Assembly: GCA_029009115.1 (NCBI GenBank)
Contig: JAQXJU010000042.1
Location: forward strand, 1 to 64,000
Length of the DNA: 64,000 nucleotides
From: Bacteroidales bacterium
GTDB taxonomy: Bacteria; Bacteroidota; Bacteroidia; Bacteroidales; UBA932
Reading direction: 5' to 3'
Under the pieces are notes generated by a model. It was not told the origin of the DNA. It saw nothing but the letters and a program-made list of their open reading frames with translations, and ran no database searches. A program made the translations under genes and the position numbers. Positions 19,726 through 29,230 of this stretch are shown here, one piece after another (position 1 is the stretch's first letter; every line of letters starts with the position of its first letter).

Positions 19726-21438
19726 ATGGTATTAAGTATTCTGACTCTCATCGGCGCCCTGGGACTTTTCCTCTACGGGATGAACCTGATGAGTACCGGA
19801 CTCCAGAAAGCCGCCGGGTCCGGATTGCGCCGCTTCCTCGCATCCATCACATCAAACCCGGTCAAGGGCGTTTTCACCGGTCTGGGGGTGACAGCCGTAA
19901 TACAGTCTTCAAGTGCCACTACCGTTATGGTGGTGGGCTTTGTTAATGCAGGCCTCCTGACCCTTGCGCAGGCAATCAGTGTCATAATGGGTGCCAATAT
20001 CGGGACCACAATGACGGCCTGGATTATTGCTCTATTCGGCTTCAAGGCCGATGTATCGGTGCTGGCCGTGCCCCTGATGGCTCTGGGGTTCATCTTGAGT
20101 ATGTCAAAGAAGAGCAAACTGCGCGACATAAGCCAGGTGGTGGTCGGATTCAGCCTTCTGTTCCTGGGACTTTCGTTTATGAAGGAATCGGTCCCCGACC
20201 TCAAGTCCAGCCCCGAGGTCCTGCAGTTTCTTCAGAACTGGTCGGGCAAAGGAATGCTCTCGGTGCTTCTCTTCGTGCTGGTCGGAACAGTGCTTACACT
20301 TGTGCTCCAGTCTTCGAGCGCCACGGTTGCCCTGACCCTTATCTTCCTTAATATGGGATGGATACAGTTCGATATGGCGGCTGCGATGGTGCTCGGTGAA
20401 AACATAGGAACCACCATAACGGCAAACATTGCTGCCGCGGTGGGCAACGCCAACGCAAAGCGGGCGGCGCTTGCCCATACCATCTTCAATGTGTTCGGTG
20501 TAATATGGGCACTTGCCCTGTTCAGGCCCTTCCTCTCGCTGATTCATCTGATTGTTGACGGGCTCGGCCTCTCGGCCTCGGCGCAGGAGGCTCCTCTCTA
20601 CAGCCTGTCTATGCTCCATACTGTGTTCAACCTGATTAACACCTCTCTTCTGATATGGTTCATCCCCGTAATCCGTAAGGCTGTCTGCAAGCTGATCAAG
20701 GAGAAGGAAAGCGATGAACAATCCGGAAAACTTGTTTATATCAATGCCGGGCTGATTTCAACTCCTGAACTTGCTCTTTCTGAGGCAGAGAAAGAGGTCC
20801 GGCATTTTGCAAACATAATGCGCCGCAGTCTTGGCGCGGTCATATCGGCCGTTGAAGCCTCGGGCGACGAGAAGTCCTTCCGTCCCTGGGCGGACAAACT
20901 GGTCCGTTATGAGGAAATCTCAGACCGTATTGAGTACGAGACAGTATCTTTCCTCAACAAAGTGAGCCGCGACGCGCTCAGCGCCGATTCTATACTGCGG
21001 ATCAAGTCGCTGTACAGGATAGTAGGCGAGATGGAGTCGCTCGGCGACAGCGGCGAGGCTGTAAGCAGGCTTCTCTCAAGAGGGCTGGAACATTCCTGCA
21101 GGCTCTCTGAAGAGCATAAACAGTCGCTGCGCGAACTTGCCGGACTCGTTGACAAGGCATACGATGCTATGGAGTACAATCTTGGCAACTGCACCACCAT
21201 CAGCGACATCGACAATGCCGTCATAGCCGAGGTGGATATCAACCGCAAGAGAGATGCCCTCCGTGATGCCCAGCTGTCAAGCCCCGGAAACGATGGAGAG
21301 AACTATTTCGAAAGCGTACTCTACCTGTCGATGATTGAAAGCCTTGAGAAGATGGGAGACTATATCATCAACATTTCGCAGTCCATAATGAACTGGCGCA
21401 AGGGCCGCCCCGACGGTGCAAGTGCCTGGGACGACTAA
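19726..21438 (+). CDS. Na/Pi cotransporter family protein with PhoU-like C-terminal domain
   Basis: Duplicated GANIGTT/GENIGTT and QSSSAT motifs; C-terminal PhoU-like helices. Start MVLSILTLIGALGLFLYG. Confidence 0.9.
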   Translation: MVLSILTLIGALGLFLYGMNLMSTGLQKAAGSGLRRFLASITSNPVKGVFTGLGVTAVIQSSSATTVMVVGFVNAGLLTLAQAISVIMGANIGTTMTAWIIALFGFKADVSVLAVPLMALGFILSMSKKSKLRDISQVVVGFSLLFLGLSFMKESVPDLKSSPEVLQFLQNWSGKGMLSVLLFVLVGTVLTLVLQSSSATVALTLIFLNMGWIQFDMAAAMVLGENIGTTITANIAAAVGNANAKRAALAHTIFNVFGVIWALALFRPFLSLIHLIVDGLGLSASAQEAPLYSLSMLHTVFNLINTSLLIWFIPVIRKAVCKLIKEKESDEQSGKLVYINAGLISTPELALSEAEKEVRHFANIMRRSLGAVISAVEASGDEKSFRPWADKLVRYEEISDRIEYETVSFLNKVSRDALSADSILRIKSLYRIVGEMESLGDSGEAVSRLLSRGLEHSCRLSEEHKQSLRELAGLVDKAYDAMEYNLGNCTTISDIDNAVIAEVDINRKRDALRDAQLSSPGNDGENYFESVLYLSMIESLEKMGDYIINISQSIMNWRKGRPDGASAWDD

Positions 21439-21641
21439 CGGTTGTAGTCGATTTTGTCCTGCGAAGGGATGAGAAGGGTAATAACCAGGTAGGCGATGAG
21501 GGCACCGAGCACTGCCGTGGGAATGGCGATGAGCACCCAGATGATACGGAAGAGAACAGGGTCGGTATCGAAGTATTCGCCAAGACCTGTGCATACTCCG
21601 GCAAGGACACGGCCTTGTCTTATTCTGCGGAGTTTCTTCAT
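21435..21641 (-). CDS. PspC-domain protein
   Basis: 68 aa: MKKLRRIRQGRVLAGVCTGLGEYFDTDPVLFRIIWVLIAIP. Confidence 0.9.
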   Translation of the reverse strand: MKKLRRIRQGRVLAGVCTGLGEYFDTDPVLFRIIWVLIAIPTAVLGALIAYLVITLLIPSQDKIDYNR

Positions 21642-21726
21642 TGTCTGAAAGTGTTATGGTTCAACAGGGGCAAAGATATCAATTTTTCCATATCTTTGTC
21701 CTTGATTATATAATATAGGTAAAACT

Positions 21727-22548
21727 ATGAAGAGACCGATATTGCTTTCAGCATTGATGCTTGTATCCTCCCTTGTTTTTTCGCAGCCTGCCTCAGGGCA
21801 GTTTCCTCCTCTTGAAGGCGAGGGCAAGACTGCGGTAATCTGTCACCGCGGCTACTGGAACTGCGAGGCCGCAGGCTACAGCCAGAATTCTATCGCAGCC
21901 CTGCGCGAAGCCCAGAGGCTGGGTTTCTGGGGGAGTGAGTGCGACATCCATCTTACCGGCGACAACAGGGTCATAGTCAATCACGACCCCAAGATCAACG
22001 GAAAGTCAATCCACGACGGAAAGTTCGAGGAACTAGCCGCTGAACTCCTGCCCAACGGCGAACGCAGGCCATCGATTGAGGAATACCTGCAGCAGGCAGC
22101 AAAGTCCACTTCAACCCGCCTTATCATCGAGTTCAAGGAAATGCCCTCCGACGAGAGGAATGACCTTCTTGTGGACCTTACCATAGCCGCTCTCAAAGAA
22201 TACGGCCTGTACGACCCCCAGAGGGTGGGCTTCATATCGTTCAGCCATCATATCTGCAAGAAGATAGCCTCGGAGCATCCTCGCTTCATTAATCAGTATC
22301 TCAACGGCAATATCTCGCCTGAAAAGCTTGCTGCAGAGGGTATAAACGGAATGGACTACAACAAGAGCATCCTCAGCCTCAAGCCCCAGTGGATAAAAGA
22401 CTGCGCCAGGCTCGGTATGTCCTCGAACGTGTGGACGGTGAATAGCGCCGATACTATGGACAAGATGATAGAGAACGGAATCGGGGCCATTACCACCAAT
22501 GAGCCAGAACTTCTCCGCTCCCGGCTCGCTGACAAGGAGCTCAGATGA
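21727..22548 (+). CDS. Glycerophosphodiester phosphodiesterase family protein
   Basis: 273 aa; signal peptide, CHRGYWNCEAAGYSQNSIAALREA, ECDIHLTGDNRVIVNHD. Confidence 0.9.
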   Translation: MKRPILLSALMLVSSLVFSQPASGQFPPLEGEGKTAVICHRGYWNCEAAGYSQNSIAALREAQRLGFWGSECDIHLTGDNRVIVNHDPKINGKSIHDGKFEELAAELLPNGERRPSIEEYLQQAAKSTSTRLIIEFKEMPSDERNDLLVDLTIAALKEYGLYDPQRVGFISFSHHICKKIASEHPRFINQYLNGNISPEKLAAEGINGMDYNKSILSLKPQWIKDCARLGMSSNVWTVNSADTMDKMIENGIGAITTNEPELLRSRLADKELR

Positions 22549-23624
22549 AAAAGGCCGTTTACATTTTTCTGGTCAGCATTCTGACTCTGTCACTTCTGGC
22601 TGGATTCGCGGCAAAGGAATTCTCGCTAGACCTCGGGGCTTTGTCCTGGATCGGTTCCTGGGTATCCTCGCCCGTTGCCCTTCTGCTCGGCATAGCATTC
22701 GCCCTTGTATTCGGTTCGGTGTTCGGGAAGTTCAACTCCCTGATGTCCAAGCGTCTGCTTCAGTATTCCGTGGTTGGTCTCGGTTTCGGGATGAATCTCT
22801 CCCAGGCCGTTGCTTCCGGAAAGGAAGGTATGCTCTTTACCATCGTGAGCGTATTCGGGACTCTTGCATTAGGCTATCTCATTGGCCGCAAGCTGCTCAA
22901 GGTCGATTCCCAGACCTCATACCTCATCTCGTCGGGAACCGCCATCTGCGGAGGCTCTGCAATTGCAGCCGTAGGACCAACCATCAAGGCCCGGCCCGAG
23001 TCTATGTCCGTGGCTCTCGGAGTGGTGTTCGTGCTGAATGCCGTGGCCCTATTCATCTTCCCCTGGATAGGAGATGCTATAGGCCTTGGGATGAAGCAGT
23101 TCGGTATGTGGTCTGCAATTGCTATCCACGATACCTCAAGTGTAGTGGGTGCTGCAGGAGCCTATGACCAGATGCACCCCGAACTGATGCTTCAAGAGGG
23201 TGTTTCTGCCCTGGAGGTAGCAACCACCATCAAGCTGACCCGTGCCCTGTGGATAGTTGTGATTGTGCTTGTAACACCCTTCTTCTTCCGCGAAAGCAGC
23301 TCATCGCCAGACTCCGCCCGCAAGCCTTTCTACAAGGCCATACCGATGTTCATAGTGTGGTTCATTGCAGCCATACTTGTCAATACCTACATTCTCTCAA
23401 ACTCCGCTTTCATAGGTGAATCGGCGTCGAGGGTCTGCACTTCAATCAGCCACTCTATCAATGTGCTTGCAAAGCAGATGATAACCCTTTCGCTGTTCTT
23501 TATCGGAGCCAGCCTTACCCGAAAGACCCTCAAGGCCGTGGGATTCAAACCTATGGTTCAGGGTGTTGCCCTATGGATTATCATAAGCGTGGTATCTTTG
23601 GGATACATACTTGTCTTTGCCTGA
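22545..23624 (+). CDS. YeiH family (UPF0324) putative sulfate exporter
   Basis: 359 aa multi-TM; SSGTAICGGSAIAAVGPTIKA, AIHDTSSVVGAAGAY. Confidence 0.88.
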   Translation: MKKAVYIFLVSILTLSLLAGFAAKEFSLDLGALSWIGSWVSSPVALLLGIAFALVFGSVFGKFNSLMSKRLLQYSVVGLGFGMNLSQAVASGKEGMLFTIVSVFGTLALGYLIGRKLLKVDSQTSYLISSGTAICGGSAIAAVGPTIKARPESMSVALGVVFVLNAVALFIFPWIGDAIGLGMKQFGMWSAIAIHDTSSVVGAAGAYDQMHPELMLQEGVSALEVATTIKLTRALWIVVIVLVTPFFFRESSSSPDSARKPFYKAIPMFIVWFIAAILVNTYILSNSAFIGESASRVCTSISHSINVLAKQMITLSLFFIGASLTRKTLKAVGFKPMVQGVALWIIISVVSLGYILVFA

Positions 23625-23631
23625 AGCCAAG

Positions 23632-24042
23632 ATGAAAGACTATATCTACAAACTCGAAATGAAGACCCGGGATTACGAGTGTGATGCCCAGGGTGTGGTT
23701 AACAATGCCAATTACCAGCACTATCTCGAGGCAACCCGCCACGAATGGCTGCAGAGCGAAGGTTTTTCTTTCAGTAAGTGGCACGAGGAGGGCATTGATA
23801 TGATGGTCTCCGAGATTTGCATACGCTACAAGACCCCGCTGCGCGGACAGGAGGTTTTTCTCTCCTGCCTTAATATCAGAAGGGAGGGGGCAAGGTTCAT
23901 CTTCGAGCAGGACATCTACCGCAAGAGTGACCTTCGGCTCTGCGTGAGCGCAGAAGTCACTACCGTCTGTCTTGTTGACGGACGGCTTTCGCGAGGTGAC
24001 GGTATTGCCTCTTACTTCGAGAAGTATTTGAGATTGTCGTAG
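23632..24042 (+). CDS. Acyl-CoA thioesterase (4HBT/YbgC-like)
   Basis: Hot-dog motif RDYECDAQGVVNNANYQHYLEATRHEWL. Confidence 0.85.
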   Translation: MKDYIYKLEMKTRDYECDAQGVVNNANYQHYLEATRHEWLQSEGFSFSKWHEEGIDMMVSEICIRYKTPLRGQEVFLSCLNIRREGARFIFEQDIYRKSDLRLCVSAEVTTVCLVDGRLSRGDGIASYFEKYLRLS

Positions 24043-25019
24043 CCGGGCTTCAACTCTCCGCTCTCACACTTGTGGATGACTTCTACCACGGCGTCGTTCA
24101 TAGGTGTGGGGACTCCCACCTTGCGACCGTATGCACATACCGAACCGTTGATTGAGTCAACCTCGGTAAGTTTACCGTTCTCGAGATCCTGCAGCATACT
24201 TGCCTTTAGAAGGGCGTGCTTGCGTATGGCTATGGGGATAATCATAAACGAGAAAGCCTTCTTGACAGGATTGCCGTAGTCGAGAAGTTTTACGATGTCC
24301 TTGCCCTGGACAGGCTCTATCCGGATACCGGCCTTGCTGCATACGTCTATGCATTCCTTTATTATAGCCTGGACTATCTTGCGTGAGGCCTTGTTGCCAG
24401 CAGCCTCGCCGAAGGTGGTTCCCAGCACCGCGCTCATTCCCGAGAAGGAGGCGTTGATAAGGAGCTTGCTCCAGCGTGTCCCAATGAAATTTTCTTCGAT
24501 TGAGGCTTCTCCCATAAGGTCGAGAAGAGCCTTTACCTGTGCTGTTTTGGGATTGGGTTTCGCCGACAGCGAGCCGAGTCCGAAGGTCAGGGCATCGGCC
24601 GAACTTGTGAGTTCGCATTCGCCGGGGCCCTTCATTGTGGCACCCCAGGCCACGGTGCAGCCAAGGACCCTGTCTTCGCCCACGATTTCTGCGATTCCAA
24701 TCTCGGGAAGCCCGTTCTGGAAGGTGACTATTACTCCATCCTCGGCAAGATAGTCCTTCAGGAAAGTCACCACTTCGGGGTTCTTCTGCTGCTTTGTCAT
24801 CAGGAAGATGATGTCATAAACCTCGCTCATCTCGCTGTCTGTCAGGGCGTTGACTTTCTGTACGAAATCAACGGTTCCACTCACATGCGCACCCTTGGCT
24901 TTCAGGGCCTCGACGTGGGCCTTGTTATGGTTGATCAGGTCAATGCTTCCACCGCCCCGGGTGATGTATGCGCCGAGTATCGTTCCGAGTGAACCGGCGC
25001 CATAGATGGCTGCTCTCAT
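24012..25019 (-). CDS. 2-dehydropantoate 2-reductase family protein
   Basis: MRAAIYGAGSLGTILGAYI Rossmann start; KLLINASFSGMSAVLG. Internal start at 25019 preferred. Confidence 0.85.
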   Translation of the reverse strand: MRAAIYGAGSLGTILGAYITRGGGSIDLINHNKAHVEALKAKGAHVSGTVDFVQKVNALTDSEMSEVYDIIFLMTKQQKNPEVVTFLKDYLAEDGVIVTFQNGLPEIGIAEIVGEDRVLGCTVAWGATMKGPGECELTSSADALTFGLGSLSAKPNPKTAQVKALLDLMGEASIEENFIGTRWSKLLINASFSGMSAVLGTTFGEAAGNKASRKIVQAIIKECIDVCSKAGIRIEPVQGKDIVKLLDYGNPVKKAFSFMIIPIAIRKHALLKASMLQDLENGKLTEVDSINGSVCAYGRKVGVPTPMNDAVVEVIHKCESGELKPGYDNLKYFSK

Positions 25020-25103
25020 TGTGTGTTCAGGTTTTGTTTTTTGCGGCTCAAATATAGCCAAAAGTTCTCAATTCGCCGGTTCTTTTCGTATATTTGCCCG
25101 GTT

Positions 25104-25670
25104 ATGGAAATCTTGTTACTTGCTGTCGCTCTTGCGATGGACTGCTTTGCCGTAAGCGTAATCTGCGGCGTGATTCTAAGAAAGCCCGATGCTCCCTCAA
25201 TGCTGCGTCTAGCTGTGCTTTGCGGTCTTTTTCAGGCCCTTATGCCATTTGTGGGCTGGTCTCTTACCACCCACTTCAGCGAGTACCTTGAGGCTGTCGA
25301 TCACTGGGTAGCCTTTGCAATGCTCGCCTTCATAGGTGGACGTATGATAGCCAGCGCCTTCAAGCCCGAAGAATCAAAGGACCATATCAATCCCAGGAAC
25401 CTGCGTTCGCAGGTGGCCCTTGCCTTTGCTACGAGCATAGATGCAATGGCAGTGGGAATCAGTTTTGCCTGCACGGGATACTCGACTCTTTCTTCTCTCG
25501 TAACACCTCTGGCCTCGATAGGCATAGCCTCCTTCTCGCTGAGCATCCTTGGCTCTCTTTTGGGAATCCGTTTCGGAGAGACTGTCAACAAGAAGGTCCG
25601 TCCCGAACTTCTCGGCGGAATTATTCTCATCCTGATAGGTGTCAAGATTCTGATAGAGCATCTATGGTAA
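25104..25670 (+). CDS. mntP: Manganese efflux pump MntP
   Basis: MEILLLAVALAMDCFAVSVICG, ATSIDAMAVGISFA. TATATTTG -7 box ends 7 nt before the ATG. Confidence 0.9.
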   Translation: MEILLLAVALAMDCFAVSVICGVILRKPDAPSMLRLAVLCGLFQALMPFVGWSLTTHFSEYLEAVDHWVAFAMLAFIGGRMIASAFKPEESKDHINPRNLRSQVALAFATSIDAMAVGISFACTGYSTLSSLVTPLASIGIASFSLSILGSLLGIRFGETVNKKVRPELLGGIILILIGVKILIEHLW

Positions 25671-26473
25671 TACTCGTCACCGGAGCCAGCAGCGGAATAG
25701 GCTACAGCGCGGCACTGAGTCTTGCAAGGCGTGGCCACACCGTTTATGGCGCTGCCCGCAGGCTCGAACGAATGAGCCCTCTGGCCGAAGAAGGGGTAAT
25801 CCCGGTCAGGCTTGACGTGACCGACTCCCAGGCCTGCCGCGAACTCGTAGAGAGAATAGCCTTGGAGCAGGGCAGGATTGATGCCCTTGTGAACAATGCC
25901 GGATACGGTTATTTCGGGGCCATCGAAACGGTTTCCGACGAGCAGGCACGCCGCCAGATAGAGGTTAACCTCTTTGCTCTGGCCTCTCTGACCCGCCTTG
26001 TGCTGCCTTTGATGCGAACTCAGGGCAGAGGACGCATTGTGAACATATCTTCTGTTGCAGGTAAGGTAGTGCTGCCCTTCGGAGGCTGGTACCACGTTTC
26101 GAAGTTTGCTGTCGAGGCTTTCAGCGATGCCCTCAGAATGGAGGTGCGTCCCTTCGGAATAAGGGTGTCCCTGATAGAGCCCGGCGGAATCAAGACCGAC
26201 TGGGGAGGAATTGCCGCGGACAATCTCGAATCCTCCACAAGGGGGACGGTATATGAAAAAGCTGCCGCAAAAGAGGCTGCTCTTCTGCGCTACGGCTATT
26301 CCGGCAACTTCCTTTCACGGCCCGGGTACATAGCGCGTTCGGTTGTACGCGCCGTAGAGTCAAAGCGGCCCCGCCTCAGATACCGCAGCGGCAGGGGAGC
26401 CTCGCTGCTTGTGTTTTTCCACTCCATCCTACCGGCCCGCTGGTGGGATGCCCTTATGAGACTATTCATATGA
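25664..26473 (+). CDS. Short-chain dehydrogenase/reductase
   Basis: VTGASSGIGYSAALSLARRG, NNAGYG, YHVSK. Confidence 0.93.
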   Translation: MVILVTGASSGIGYSAALSLARRGHTVYGAARRLERMSPLAEEGVIPVRLDVTDSQACRELVERIALEQGRIDALVNNAGYGYFGAIETVSDEQARRQIEVNLFALASLTRLVLPLMRTQGRGRIVNISSVAGKVVLPFGGWYHVSKFAVEAFSDALRMEVRPFGIRVSLIEPGGIKTDWGGIAADNLESSTRGTVYEKAAAKEAALLRYGYSGNFLSRPGYIARSVVRAVESKRPRLRYRSGRGASLLVFFHSILPARWWDALMRLFI

Positions 26474-27894
26474 AAGCCAAAACAATAAGACAAATAGCAG
26501 CAGGCCTGTTTTTCGCCGGGATAACGCTTCTGCTCTCAGGTATTAACCACCATCTTGCCGGCTCTCTGGGCTGGATGGCAGATTTGCAGTTCCTTCCCGC
26601 GCTTCTTGCCCTGAACCTGGCAGTTGTAGCTGCTCTTGTGCTTCTGACCCTGCTTTTCGGACGTATATACTGTTCGCTTATCTGTCCTCTGGGCATATTC
26701 CAGGACATCCTTGCCCGGATAGTTGCAAAACGCCGCAAGCGCTCCGCAGGCTTTCGCAAAGAACTCAAATGGCTGCGCTACCCCCTGTGGGTGCTGTATG
26801 TTGCCGCTTTGCTGGCCGGCTTTCAGGTTTTCGTGGCCATACTTGCCCCGTACAGCACCTGGGGCAGGATAGTGGGGAGCATCTTTTCCCCTTCTTCCTG
26901 GGGAGTCGTAGCCATCGCCGCAGGGGGATTTGTCGTTGTGGGTAGCCTTGCCGTGCTCGGAGGTCTGGGGATAATCGGAGGGCGGAGCTGGTGCAATGCC
27001 GTATGCCCCGTCGGAACCACCCTGAGCTTCTTCTCTCGCTTTGCCCTCTTCCGCCCCGTAATTGATGCGTCCAGATGCAGAGAATGCCGCCAGTGCGAGC
27101 GCCTCTGCCGTGCTTCCTGCATAGATATCGCGTCAAAGTCAATAGATTACAGCCGATGTGTGGATTGCTTCGACTGTCTTGATGACTGCAGATTCGGTGC
27201 ATTGAGCTACCGTTTCGCCTACTCCCGAAAGAACCCCTCACCGGAGGCTCCGGCCACTTCGAACGCACAGTCTTCGCGCCGCGCCTTTCTGCTTGCATCG
27301 GCTTTTGCCGCCGGAAGCGTTCTTCGTGCCCAGACTCCCAAACTCGACGGAGGAAAGGCCCCGATAGTGCCAAAGAAGGAGCCTCGTCGCCGAGTTCCCA
27401 TCACTCCGCCGGGCTCGCAAAGCGCCGAAAATCTCTATTCAAAGTGCACTGCCTGCCAGCTTTGCATCTCAAACTGCCCCAACGGGGTTCTTCGCCCTTC
27501 GCTTGACCCTGAGCACTTTATGCAGCCTTATTCTTCTTATGAGAAAGGATGGTGCCGCCCTGAATGCACGTCTTGCGGCGAACTCTGCCCCACCGGGGCG
27601 ATACTCCCTCTGACTCGCGAACAGAAAACGGCAGTGAGCGTAGGCAGGGCCGTATGGCACAGGCACCACTGCCTGCCTGTCCGCGACGGGGTCAGCTGCG
27701 GCAACTGCGCCAGCCACTGCCCTTCGGGAGCCATAGTGATGGTCCCCTTGAATCCCGATGACAAATCCTCGCTGAAGATTCCTTCGGTACTCGAGGACAG
27801 GTGCACGGGCTGCGGAGCCTGCGAGTATCTCTGCCCTGTCAGGCCCATCAGCGCAATAAGGGTCGAAGCCAATACCAAACATATACTCCGTTAG
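26470..27894 (+). CDS. Membrane 4Fe-4S binding protein (NapH/NosR-like)
   Basis: TM helices, CSLICPLGIFQD, several CxxCxxCxxxC clusters. Confidence 0.85.
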   Translation: MKAKTIRQIAAGLFFAGITLLLSGINHHLAGSLGWMADLQFLPALLALNLAVVAALVLLTLLFGRIYCSLICPLGIFQDILARIVAKRRKRSAGFRKELKWLRYPLWVLYVAALLAGFQVFVAILAPYSTWGRIVGSIFSPSSWGVVAIAAGGFVVVGSLAVLGGLGIIGGRSWCNAVCPVGTTLSFFSRFALFRPVIDASRCRECRQCERLCRASCIDIASKSIDYSRCVDCFDCLDDCRFGALSYRFAYSRKNPSPEAPATSNAQSSRRAFLLASAFAAGSVLRAQTPKLDGGKAPIVPKKEPRRRVPITPPGSQSAENLYSKCTACQLCISNCPNGVLRPSLDPEHFMQPYSSYEKGWCRPECTSCGELCPTGAILPLTREQKTAVSVGRAVWHRHHCLPVRDGVSCGNCASHCPSGAIVMVPLNPDDKSSLKIPSVLEDRCTGCGACEYLCPVRPISAIRVEANTKHILR

Positions 27895-27895
27895 T

Positions 27896-29230
27896 ATGAA
27901 GAGAAGAGAATTCCTCAAAGACAGCCTTCTTGCAGGCGCCGGTCTTGTCGTCGGAGCGTCCTGCGGCAGTCCTTCGCGCAAAGCGTCCGGGTCCCGGATG
28001 GAATACCGCCAGTTCTGCGGCGACCAGGTTTCGCTTCTGGGATACGGATGTATGAGATGGCCCTCGACCAAGGGCCCTGACGGCAATGCTCTATACGACC
28101 AGGATAGCATCAACACCCTCGTTGACTATGCCATTGAGCACGGGGTGAACTATTTCGATACCGCTCCGGTCTATTGCCAGGGGCTTTCGGAGGAACTTAC
28201 CGGCAAAGCCCTTTCACGGCATCCCAGGGAGAAGTATCTGATTGCCACCAAACTTTCGGCAGCTATGCGCGACAACGGAGAGCGCCAGCTCGAGAAGTGC
28301 ATAGAGATGTATCACAATTCGCTCGAGAAACTCCGTACCGACTATATCGACTACTATCTCCTGCATTCCCTTGGGGGAGGCAAGGGCCTGAGCTCACTAC
28401 AGGAGAGGGTGCTCGACAGCGGGGTGCTCGATTACTTCCTCGGGGAGCGCCGCAAAGGAAAGATACGTCATCTCGGATTCTCCTTCCACGGCTCGGTAGA
28501 GGTCTTCGACCATCTTCTTTCTCTTCACGACAAGGTTCACTGGGACTTTGTGCAGATTCAGATGAACTATGTCGATTGGAGGCACGCATCGGGGCGTAAT
28601 GTCCGTGCGGACTACCTCTATTCCGAACTCGAAAAGAGGGGCATTCCGGTAGTGATTATGGAACCCCTGCTGGGAGGCCGCCTTGCCAAGTTGCCTTCGC
28701 ATCTGGCCGAAAGGCTCAAGTCTGAGCGTCCCGAAGACAGCATCGCCTCCTGGGCATTCCGCTTCAACGGTTCTTTCCCCGGGGTTATGTCGGTTCTGAG
28801 CGGTATGACCTATATGGAGCATCTGCAGGACAATATTGCAACCTTCTCGCCTCTCGAGCCCTGCTCCAGGAAAGAATTCACCCTGCTGGAAGAGGTCGCC
28901 ACCTCCCTTAAAAAGTATCCGCTCGTCCCCTGTAATGCCTGCGACTACTGTATGCCCTGCCCTTATGGCATTGATATTCCGGGTATTCTCACGCACTACA
29001 ATTCCTGTGTTACTGAAGGAGTTATGGGCTCGGGACCCGGCGAAGACGGATACCGGAGGGCTCGCAGAAAGTATCTGCTGAGCTATGGCCGCTTGGTAGA
29101 GCGCGAACGTCAGGCTGACCACTGCATAGGCTGCGGCATCTGCAACCGCTACTGCCCGCAGGGAATAGACATTCCCCGCGAACTCAGGCGCATCGACAAC
29201 TACGTCGAATCGCTGAAACTTCAGGACTGA
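27896..29230 (+). CDS. Aldo/keto reductase with C-terminal 4Fe-4S clusters, Tat-like signal
   Basis: MKRREFLKDSLLAGAGLVVG; FDTAPVYCQGLSEELTGKAL; CIGCGICNRYCPQGI. Confidence 0.9.
   Translation: MKRREFLKDSLLAGAGLVVGASCGSPSRKASGSRMEYRQFCGDQVSLLGYGCMRWPSTKGPDGNALYDQDSINTLVDYAIEHGVNYFDTAPVYCQGLSEELTGKALSRHPREKYLIATKLSAAMRDNGERQLEKCIEMYHNSLEKLRTDYIDYYLLHSLGGGKGLSSLQERVLDSGVLDYFLGERRKGKIRHLGFSFHGSVEVFDHLLSLHDKVHWDFVQIQMNYVDWRHASGRNVRADYLYSELEKRGIPVVIMEPLLGGRLAKLPSHLAERLKSERPEDSIASWAFRFNGSFPGVMSVLSGMTYMEHLQDNIATFSPLEPCSRKEFTLLEEVATSLKKYPLVPCNACDYCMPCPYGIDIPGILTHYNSCVTEGVMGSGPGEDGYRRARRKYLLSYGRLVERERQADHCIGCGICNRYCPQGIDIPRELRRIDNYVESLKLQD

Noticed and set aside
21671-21698. Perfect inverted repeat CAAAGATAT-N10-ATATCTTTG
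   Set aside because: Explained by two divergent -7 boxes (TATCTTTG on each strand) for the pspC and glycerophosphodiesterase genes.
24012-24042. 31-bp convergent overlap of thioesterase and 2-dehydropantoate reductase genes
   Set aside because: Convergent 3' overlaps are common in this window (for example 29221-29230, 32043-32050, 21435-21438); no extra structure seen.
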